A program made the translations under genes and the position numbers. DNA of 39,935 bases from Porticoccaceae bacterium UBA4026 (GTDB lineage: Bacteria; Pseudomonadota; Gammaproteobacteria; Pseudomonadales; Porticoccaceae): assembly GCA_002382445.1 (NCBI GenBank), contig DGAQ01000074.1:35973-75907 (forward strand), written 5' to 3'. Under the pieces are notes generated by a model, which was given only the letters and a program-made list of their open reading frames with translations, made no database searches and was not told where the DNA came from. Every line of letters begins with the position of its first letter. Position 1 is the stretch's first letter. This document shows positions 33,773 to 39,935 of this stretch, in pieces.

Positions 33773-34869
33773 GTCAGTTTCAGCTGCCCCTAACGGCTGA
33801 GTATCAATCTTTGCTGTTGGGTAGAACCCCGATGATTGATGTTCGTGCGCCCATTGAATTTATGACCGGTGGCCTGCCGTTTGCTACAAATTTACCCTTT
33901 ATTGTTGACGATGAACGTCAAGAAATTGGCATATGCTATAAGGAAAAAGGGCAAGAAGCTGCCCTAGCGCTCGGCTATGAGCGAGTCAATGGCGCACTAA
34001 AAGATCAGAGAGTAGCTGCTTGGCAGTTATTTTTGAACCAGCACCCCAATGCTGTTCTCTATTGCGCACGAGGTGGCCTACGTTCCCAATTAAGCCAACA
34101 GTGGCTTGCTGATATCGGCATTACTTGTCCGCGTATCGACGGTGGCTATAAGTCACTGAGAAACTTTATGCTGCAGTCTTTAGTCAACTGCTGCGAAACA
34201 CAAAACTTTATATTGCTGTCAGGCATGACCGGTACTGGAAAAACTGACATTATAAAAACCTTGAGCACCAGTGTCGATTTGGAAGGTGCAGCCAATCACA
34301 AAGGTTCTAGCTTCGGCCGACCCCTGGGTGAACAACCCGCTCAAATTGATTTTGAAAACCAAATAATTTTGGCCTTAATGCAGGTTCAACATAAATACCC
34401 AGAGCGCAGTATTATTATTGAAGATGAGAGCCGCAATATTGGAGGGCGCCATCTTCCGCAACCTCTAAACGTGGCTATGGCGGAAAGTCCAATGGTCGTT
34501 ATTGATTTACCTTTTGAAGAGCGGATCGATAAACTCTGGCAGGAATATGTCGTCGAACGCTACCAACAAACCATGGCCTACCACCAAGAAAATGGCGAGC
34601 AAGTCTTTGCTGATTATCTAATTGATAGCCTTTTACGTGTTAAGAAACGTCTTGGTGGCCAGCGCACCAAAGAGATACTCACTCTTATGGAGGGGGCCAT
34701 TAAAACCCAACATCGGGACCAGTTTGCCAGTCATCATGCCTGGTTAGAGGCTATCACTACCGACTATTATGATCCAATGTATCTGTATCAATTAGATAAG
34801 CGCAAGCATCGCATCGCGTTTCGAGGCAACCACCATGAAGTTATCCAGTGGTTGCACGACAAACAATAG
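33769..34869 (+). CDS. selU: tRNA 2-selenouridine synthase
   Basis: This 366-residue protein (also called MnmH or YbbB) replaces sulfur by selenium in the wobble 2-thiouridine of some tRNAs, through a geranylated intermediate. The N-terminal rhodanese domain has Cys99 in YCARGGLRSQ. A P-loop follows (GMTGTGKTD). I chose TTG 33769, which overlaps the selD stop (TTGA) and has AGAGGT six bases upstream; a TTG at 33751 lacks such a site. The gene meets the SDR gene tail to tail with only three bases between and no terminator. Confidence 0.94.
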   Translation: MSQFQLPLTAEYQSLLLGRTPMIDVRAPIEFMTGGLPFATNLPFIVDDERQEIGICYKEKGQEAALALGYERVNGALKDQRVAAWQLFLNQHPNAVLYCARGGLRSQLSQQWLADIGITCPRIDGGYKSLRNFMLQSLVNCCETQNFILLSGMTGTGKTDIIKTLSTSVDLEGAANHKGSSFGRPLGEQPAQIDFENQIILALMQVQHKYPERSIIIEDESRNIGGRHLPQPLNVAMAESPMVVIDLPFEERIDKLWQEYVVERYQQTMAYHQENGEQVFADYLIDSLLRVKKRLGGQRTKEILTLMEGAIKTQHRDQFASHHAWLEAITTDYYDPMYLYQLDKRKHRIAFRGNHHEVIQWLHDKQ

Positions 34870-34872
34870 TTT

Positions 34873-35646
34873 CTAGCGCGGTTGCATCCTCACTCCACCA
34901 TCTAGGCGAATAGTCTCACCATTTAGATAGCTGTTTTCAATAATATGCACGACCAACTGACCGAATTCAGAAGGCTCACCAAGACGTTGTGGAAAAGGGA
35001 TATTAGCAACAATACTATCCTGAACATTTTGTGGCGCTGCTAGCATCAGTGGTGTCGCCATTACCCCAGGAGCGATTGTGTTGACACGAATACCCGATTT
35101 AGCTAAGTCTCTAGCCATAGGCAAAGTCATGCCAACAATGCCGCCTTTAGTTGCTGAGTATGCAACCTGACCCATCTGCCCATCGAATGCGGCAATAGAT
35201 GCGGTGTTTACGATAACGCCACGTTCAGTTTTTTCATCTGGCTCGTTTTTCAACATAGCTGCGGCAGCACAACGAGATACATTAAAAGTACCTATAAGAT
35301 TGACTTCGATAACTTTGCGATACAAATCAAGATCATGAGGCTGACCTTCACGATTGACGGTCTTAGCCGCAATGCCAATACCTGCGCAATTAATGCAGAC
35401 ATCCACTCGCCCAAGGTCTGCCAAAATTTTCTCAAAGGCATTTTCAACAGCTGGACCATTGGACACATCAAGCTGGATGTATCGAACAGACTTAGCACCA
35501 AGTTCATTAACCGCCTGCTGTCCGGCACTCTCATTCATATCAAATATCACCACCTGCGCGCCGCCATCGACTAGCAACTGCGTCGCGGCACGACCAAGAC
35601 CAGAGGCTCCTCCGGTAACTACCGCCACTTTATTTTGTAAATTCAT
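34873..35646 (-). CDS. Short-chain dehydrogenase, 3-hydroxyacyl-CoA dehydrogenase type II-like
   Basis: This is a 257-residue SDR. The nucleotide loop is TGGASGLG, with Asp after the second strand (VVIFDMN) favouring NAD+. The catalytic Ser, Tyr and Lys are in NTASIAAFDGQMGQVAYSATKGG. The C-terminus (LNGETIRLDGGVRMQPR) is typical of HSD17B10/2-methyl-3-hydroxybutyryl-CoA dehydrogenases, which act in isoleucine breakdown and yield propionyl-CoA further down. That substrate is inferred. The start is ATG 35646; the longer frame to 35715 overlaps the neighbour and has no support. It is the last gene of the hisB-hisH-DUF2288 run. Confidence 0.88.
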   Translation of the reverse strand: MNLQNKVAVVTGGASGLGRAATQLLVDGGAQVVIFDMNESAGQQAVNELGAKSVRYIQLDVSNGPAVENAFEKILADLGRVDVCINCAGIGIAAKTVNREGQPHDLDLYRKVIEVNLIGTFNVSRCAAAAMLKNEPDEKTERGVIVNTASIAAFDGQMGQVAYSATKGGIVGMTLPMARDLAKSGIRVNTIAPGVMATPLMLAAPQNVQDSIVANIPFPQRLGEPSEFGQLVVHIIENSYLNGETIRLDGGVRMQPR

Positions 35647-35666
35647 GATTGCGTCTAAGCTCCCTA

Positions 35667-35978
35667 TTATTTTACCTTTTGCACTAAAACAAAGGGTGGG
35701 ATAACCACCGCCCAATGCTCAACATTACTCTCATACCAGTCTAACGCCTGCTGGTCATTAATTTCGAATAGTGTTTTGTCGGCCAACCAAGCCTGAACCT
35801 TAACTGTGTCGTCTTGATGAAAAGCCACAGCAATGTTAATTAGATCTGCTCCCTCCGCAACCGCCAATAGGTTGCCCGCAGCATAGTGCTTTTGCAGCTC
35901 GAGCCAATTTATCTTAGCGGTTTCTTTGTTTAATCGCTGTACTAAGGCGTTTTTTTCTTCCAATGATTTTTTCGGCAT
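35667..35978 (-). CDS. DUF2288 family protein
   Basis: This 103-residue, probably cytoplasmic protein starts MPKKSLEEKNALVQRLNKETAKINWLEL and has the hallmark HYAAGNLLAVAEGADLINIAVAFHQDD, typical of the DUF2288 family of gammaproteobacteria and cyanobacteria. The molecular function is unknown. I chose ATG 35978; the longer frame runs into hisH. It lies 16 bases after hisH and 20 bases before the SDR start, so it is part of the same run of genes. Confidence 0.85.
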   Translation of the reverse strand: MPKKSLEEKNALVQRLNKETAKINWLELQKHYAAGNLLAVAEGADLINIAVAFHQDDTVKVQAWLADKTLFEINDQQALDWYESNVEHWAVVIPPFVLVQKVK

Positions 35979-35994
35979 GGTTATTATTGAGAGG

Positions 35995-36645
35995 CTATAC
36001 CGTCCAGTTAACAAAATTCCGTAACAGCTGCAAGCCCGCGTCAGCACTCTTTTCTGGATGAAATTGCACCGCAAATAAATTATTGAGGCTCAATGCAGCC
36101 GCAAAGTCCACGCCGTAATTGCAGGTCCCCGCCACATGAGGATTGTCCGCCAATGCGGCGTAGTAGCTGTGCACAAAATAAAATTGACTGCTCTGCTTTA
36201 TACCCTGCCAGAGTGGGTGATCAATAGTTTGTTGCACATTATTCCAACCCATGTGCGGCACCTTAAGCCTATCGCCCTGATCATTTTGATGATCTTGACC
36301 AAAGAACTTAACCTTGCCTGGCAGTAGTCCAAGACAGTCGACGCCTTGGTTTTCTTCACTGTGCTCTAGCAATGCCTGCATCCCAATACAGATACCTAGG
36401 ACCGGTTTTTCTTTGGCTGCTTGCCTAACCACATCACCAACTTTAAGCCGCTGTATTTCAGACATACAGTCACGAATTGCACCCACCCCAGGAAACACCA
36501 CTCTATCGGCGCTAGCCACTATATTAGCGTCAGATGTCACGGACACCTGGGCCTCAGGGCAAACATACTCCAGCGCCTTAGCCACGGAATGAAGATTACC
36601 CATTCCGTAGTCAATGACAGCAATATGGTTAGAATACGTGCTCAT
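35995..36645 (-). CDS. hisH: Imidazole glycerol phosphate synthase, glutamine amidotransferase subunit
   Basis: This 216-residue class I glutaminase releases ammonia for HisF in histidine synthesis. The triad is visible: Cys86 in LGICIGMQ, and His and Glu in FAVQFHPEKS. The N-terminal DYGMGNLHSV and FVHSYYA are also standard. It follows hisB by 46 bases. Its partner hisF and hisA, which usually come next in Pseudomonas, are not here. Confidence 0.96.
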   Translation of the reverse strand: MSTYSNHIAVIDYGMGNLHSVAKALEYVCPEAQVSVTSDANIVASADRVVFPGVGAIRDCMSEIQRLKVGDVVRQAAKEKPVLGICIGMQALLEHSEENQGVDCLGLLPGKVKFFGQDHQNDQGDRLKVPHMGWNNVQQTIDHPLWQGIKQSSQFYFVHSYYAALADNPHVAGTCNYGVDFAAALSLNNLFAVQFHPEKSADAGLQLLRNFVNWTV

Positions 36646-36691
36646 AAATGTTTTGACACCCTGGGTAAAGCAACCAGCCTTAAGCCGCTAG

Positions 36692-37285
36692 CTAAAGGTG
36701 ACCCTTAGTAGTGGGCAATACCCCTGCCATGCGTTCGTCTGCAGATGCAGCCATTCGCAAGGCGCGACCAAAGGCTTTAAAAATAGTTTCAACCTGGTGG
36801 TGAGCATTAGCACCTCTGAGGTTGTCGATGTGCAAAGTGACCAGGGCATGATTAACAAACCCTTGGAAAAATTCGCGGGTTAAATCAACATCAAAACCAC
36901 CAACTTGGCTCCGCACAAAATCAGCTTTCATAATCAGTCCAGGACGACCTGAAAAATCCATAACAACTCTCGACAAGGCTTCATCCAAAGGTACATAAGA
37001 GTGCCCATAACGGGTTAACCCCTTTTTATCACCAATCGCCTCCGCGACGGCCATACCCAGGGTAATACCAATGTCTTCTACTGTGTGATGATCATCAATA
37101 TGAGTATCGCCAGTCGCTTGAATATCTAGATCGACCAAACCATGCCGCGCAATTTGATCGAGCATGTGATTTAAAAATGGCACTGGCGTTTCAAGGTTTG
37201 CCTTACCTGTGCCATCCAAATTAACACTAATGGTAATCTGCGATTCAAGTGTGTTGCGGGTCACAGTCGCCGTACGTTGAGTCAT
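36692..37285 (-). CDS. hisB: Imidazoleglycerol-phosphate dehydratase
   Basis: This 197-residue monofunctional enzyme catalyses the sixth step of histidine synthesis. The metal-binding motifs are PFLNHMLDQIARHG, THIDDHHTVEDIGITLG and a second set near the C-terminus (GANAHHQVETIFKAFGRALR). It has no phosphatase domain, unlike the E. coli bifunctional protein. It heads the unit hisB-hisH-DUF2288-SDR and is divergent from the AsmA-family gene. Confidence 0.96.
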   Translation of the reverse strand: MTQRTATVTRNTLESQITISVNLDGTGKANLETPVPFLNHMLDQIARHGLVDLDIQATGDTHIDDHHTVEDIGITLGMAVAEAIGDKKGLTRYGHSYVPLDEALSRVVMDFSGRPGLIMKADFVRSQVGGFDVDLTREFFQGFVNHALVTLHIDNLRGANAHHQVETIFKAFGRALRMAASADERMAGVLPTTKGHL

Positions 37286-37302
37286 CTTATGCTCCAGTTT
37301 GA

Positions 37303-37333
37303 TATTTTCAGGGCCGCAGTATACCTGAAAATA
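37303..37333. promoter_or_regulatory. Perfect 10-bp inverted repeat upstream of hisB
   Basis: TATTTTCAGG and CCTGAAAATA flank an 11-base centre. On the minus strand the centre contains TATACT (37318-37323), a good -10 element 33-38 bases before the hisB start. There is no T-run, so a terminator is unlikely; an operator or an mRNA hairpin is more likely. No clear -35 was found. Confidence 0.45.
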
Positions 37334-37453
37334 ACCTATTTTTTCGATCCATTACTAGCTTTTAGGGCAAGCACACTGATCGGCAATCGGGACACAAACA
37401 TCTCATTAAGGTAAACTATCGCCTGAATTTACTATGGATGGGAAAGCCACTGC

Positions 37454-39346
37454 ATGGAGAATATTAGTTTGTCTAGACTGATGAAATGGTTGATGACCGC
37501 GGGCCTGACACTGGCTGTTATAGCGGCTCTGTTAGCTATGATCCTAAGCAGTCTAATTGACCCCAATGACTATAAATCCGATATCGAAAATGCGGCCCAA
37601 CAAAAGGGTATTAAATTATCCATAGAGGGTGATCTGGCACTTAAGGTTTTCCCAAAGTTAGGTGTTGCAGTGACAAACATTAACTTCTCAGACGGTCAAA
37701 ATATCGCAGGCCATATACCCGAGCTGAATATCAACCTGGGGTGGTTGGCATTGGTGAGCGGCAATCTCAGCCTTACCAATCTACCCATTGATTCAATCAG
37801 CCTTGCAAAGGCAACTTTGCAATATTCCACCGCTACTCCCCTGCCACTGCAATTCGACCAGATCGAACTCACCCTTAATGATCTTTCCTTTAATGGCAAT
37901 GATTTTAATATTAATCTATCGGCTCAAGTACTGAAAGGTTTACCTCTGTCATTTAGTTCAACCGCTCAAGTCAATATTCAGGATCAAAAGGTTAGCCGAG
38001 TCGCGGTCCGTAACTTCACTTTTGTAGCCGATGAAATTACCTTGAAAGGCAGCGTTGATGCTGATCTTACTAGGCAAGAAATTAGAGGATCCGTCGCCAG
38101 CTCTTCAATTAACCTGCAAAAACAGATCTCTACTATTCAAAAACATCTGCCGATTTTTACACCACCCTCGATGTCCAGCAACAAGGCCTTGAGCAATGTT
38201 AGCTTTAAGAGCGAATTCAATATTAATCCTTGGGGCTATTCCCAGTATTCACATAAGCTAGTGCTGGATGGACAAACGTTTGATATCGACCTGAGCGCCG
38301 ATCAAAGTACTAACCAGATGTCCATCTACCTGAAAGGGAAAAGCCTTAAATTAGTTGACTACTTGCCATCATCGGCTCAGAGCACTAACGACGGCACCCA
38401 AGCGCCTGCTGCAATTTTTGCTCCTCTGGCAGTGCCATTTATGTTGTGGGGCGGTGAGAGCAATGTAGAACTGGCGATAAATAATATCCAGCTAGAATCA
38501 TTCTCAGTGACTAACTTCTATGGCAAGGCATCCGGTTATCGTAACCAGCTAAGACTCTCTTCTTTAACTGCCGATATATTTGGTGGCCATATTAACGCCG
38601 TTGCCAGTATTGATCTAAGTGGTTCCACGCCTAGCTTCAGGCTAGTGCCCTCGGCTTATGATATTGATTTATCTCAGGCGTTGCTGGCAATGTCAAACTC
38701 TCATGACTTCACCGGCTATTTCAATATGGACGCCACCATTGAAGGGTCGGGCGCTAATATTTATGAGATCCAAAAATCTCTGCTAGGTAATGGTCAATTT
38801 ACAGTGGTCACGCCATCCTATCGAGGGGTAAACATCGAAGAAACTATCTGCCAGGCCACTGCTCTGTTTGGCAACCGAGGCAGTTCACCTCAAACGTGGT
38901 CTGAAGGAACGCAGCTAAATGATATTACCGGCAACCTAGGGTTTATCAATGGAAAAATGCTGCTAACTGATATGACCACTGGCACTGGCAATTTAAAACT
39001 TAGCGGCCAAAGTGAGGTGCAACTGGTGGAGCAAAACTATATTTTGAACGCCACGGCTGTACTGGCAGGTGCCACTAGCAGTAACAACGGATGTAGGGTT
39101 AATAAGCGCCTACAAAATCAAGTCATTCCTTTTGTCTGCAAAGGCAGCTTCGGAGCTAACAATAACTCTGGGCAATCCGGCTGTACCCCAGATCAGAACG
39201 TAATTGGTGGCTTATTGAAAAACAGCCTGTTAGAGCAACTGGGTGAAAAATATCTAACAGCTCCCGACACTAGGGCGCCTATCAATGGCGACTCTATTCA
39301 AGATGCTTTAAAAGGCTTTTTTAAGAAAAAATTGGGCGATTCATGA
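37454..39346 (+). CDS. AsmA-family envelope protein
   Basis: This 630-residue protein has one N-terminal membrane helix (about 11-33) and a long periplasmic beta-rich part. The AsmA N-terminal pattern is clear: IDPNDYKSDIENAAQQKGIKLSIEGDLALKVFPKLGVAVTNINF. The C-terminal AsmA domain has NMDATIEGSGANIYEIQKSLLGNGQFTV and MLLTDMTTGTGNLKLSGQ. AsmA-like proteins are bridge-type lipid carriers or assembly factors for the outer membrane. Two cysteine-containing segments near 570-600 may form disulfides. GGGAAAG lies before ATG 37454. The stop overlaps the mutY start (ATGA). Confidence 0.92.
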   Translation: MENISLSRLMKWLMTAGLTLAVIAALLAMILSSLIDPNDYKSDIENAAQQKGIKLSIEGDLALKVFPKLGVAVTNINFSDGQNIAGHIPELNINLGWLALVSGNLSLTNLPIDSISLAKATLQYSTATPLPLQFDQIELTLNDLSFNGNDFNINLSAQVLKGLPLSFSSTAQVNIQDQKVSRVAVRNFTFVADEITLKGSVDADLTRQEIRGSVASSSINLQKQISTIQKHLPIFTPPSMSSNKALSNVSFKSEFNINPWGYSQYSHKLVLDGQTFDIDLSADQSTNQMSIYLKGKSLKLVDYLPSSAQSTNDGTQAPAAIFAPLAVPFMLWGGESNVELAINNIQLESFSVTNFYGKASGYRNQLRLSSLTADIFGGHINAVASIDLSGSTPSFRLVPSAYDIDLSQALLAMSNSHDFTGYFNMDATIEGSGANIYEIQKSLLGNGQFTVVTPSYRGVNIEETICQATALFGNRGSSPQTWSEGTQLNDITGNLGFINGKMLLTDMTTGTGNLKLSGQSEVQLVEQNYILNATAVLAGATSSNNGCRVNKRLQNQVIPFVCKGSFGANNNSGQSGCTPDQNVIGGLLKNSLLEQLGEKYLTAPDTRAPINGDSIQDALKGFFKKKLGDS

Positions 39347-39935
39347 AGGCTGCTGAGTTTCAGAAGGCAGTTCTCAATTGGTTCGACCAACATGGTCGCA
39401 CCCACCTACCCTGGCAACAAAACACCTCCGCGTACAGAGTATGGGTGTCTGAAATTATGCTGCAGCAAACTCAAGTAAGTACCGTCATTCCTTATTATTT
39501 GCGGTTTATGGAAAGCTTCCCTAGCGTTAAAGAGCTAGCCGCCGCGCCGCTAGACGAGATACTGCATCATTGGACTGGACTAGGCTATTATGCCCGCGCC
39601 CGTAATCTACACAGAACTGCTCAACAGATTAGTAAAGAACTGAACGGTAACTTTCCAAGCACCGTTGAACAGCTATCTCAGCTACCCGGCATAGGCCGCT
39701 CTACCGCAGGGGCCATTAGCGCCATCGCGTTTCATCAACAAGCCGCCATACTAGATGGCAATGTAAAGAGAGTGTTGGCGCGCTTTGGCGCCATTAGTGG
39801 CTGGCCTGGTAAAGCCATCGTTGTGGACGCCCTCTGGGCCCTTGCAGAAAGCAACACTCCACACCATCGGATTGCCGATTACACGCAGGCAATGATGGAC
39901 CTTGGTGCCACGCTCTGCACAAGGTCATCGCCTAA
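39343..39935 (+). CDS. mutY: A/G-specific adenine glycosylase (partial, right edge)
   Basis: The first 197 codons are visible. MutY removes adenine mispaired with 8-oxoguanine. Catalytic Glu37 (SEIMLQQTQ) and Asp138 (LDGNVKRVLAR) are at the same numbers as in E. coli, the helix-hairpin-helix is LPGIGRSTAGA, and the first iron-sulfur cysteine is Cys192 (GATLCTRSSP). The remaining three cysteines and the C-terminal 8-oxoG domain lie beyond the window. The four-base overlap with the AsmA gene matches the coupled arrangement known in Pseudomonas. Confidence 0.97.
   Translation, partial: MKAAEFQKAVLNWFDQHGRTHLPWQQNTSAYRVWVSEIMLQQTQVSTVIPYYLRFMESFPSVKELAAAPLDEILHHWTGLGYYARARNLHRTAQQISKELNGNFPSTVEQLSQLPGIGRSTAGAISAIAFHQQAAILDGNVKRVLARFGAISGWPGKAIVVDALWALAESNTPHHRIADYTQAMMDLGATLCTRSSP

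Noticed and set aside
34870..34872. Terminator between selU and the SDR gene
   Set aside because: The two stop codons are only three bases apart and no hairpin with a T-run is visible.

Overview
The window looks like a chromosomal segment of a marine-type gammaproteobacterium, probably near Cellvibrionales/Pseudomonadales. The basis is a split class II ribonucleotide reductase (nrdJa/nrdJb) as in Pseudomonas, the hisBH / AsmA / mutY neighbourhood, DUF2288, and a selD-selU pair. This placement is inferred from gene content only. No tRNA, rRNA, insertion sequence, phage gene or CRISPR array was found.

Region 1 (1-13369, + strand) is the most unusual part. It is a run of mostly exported or membrane-anchored proteins: the acidic end of a collagen-like protein, a secreted protein, a TPR protein with one membrane anchor, a membrane-anchored PEGA-repeat/FGE-fold protein without the FGE catalytic cysteines, a 72-residue secreted acidic peptide, a MotA/TolQ/ExbB-type proton-channel homologue, a degenerate Hsp70/actin-like protein, and two von Willebrand factor A (VWA) proteins. 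Both VWA proteins share an N-terminal SFLDxxxCGFGA membrane segment that resembles the ExbD/TolR proton-carrying helix. Two lipoproteins, an M48 metalloprotease and a PpiC-like protein follow. I propose a proton-driven envelope machine whose rotor or stator arm carries VWA domains. This is a hypothesis.

Region 2 (13375-18777) has trpBA on the minus strand. Across a 451-base intergenic region lie nrdJa-nrdJb, preceded by two NrdR-box-like sites exactly 31 bases apart and a perfect DnaA box, and followed by a strong bidirectional terminator.

Region 3 (18792-31443, minus strand) is a B12-dependent acyl-CoA block. scpA, pccB, pccA and meaB take propionyl-CoA to succinyl-CoA. They are followed by a beta-type carbonic anhydrase, a non-canonical NRAMP transporter, a fused isobutyryl-CoA mutase (icmF) with its own promoter and a candidate operator, and a TetR regulator. 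An AraC-family regulator (31667-32671) is divergent from scpA.

Region 4 (32726-39935) holds selD-selU (2-selenouridine in tRNA), then on the minus strand hisB, hisH, a DUF2288 gene and a 3-hydroxyacyl-CoA dehydrogenase-like SDR. An AsmA-family gene and the first two thirds or so of mutY run into the right edge. The SDR resembles enzymes of isoleucine breakdown, a source of propionyl-CoA, so it may feed region 3.
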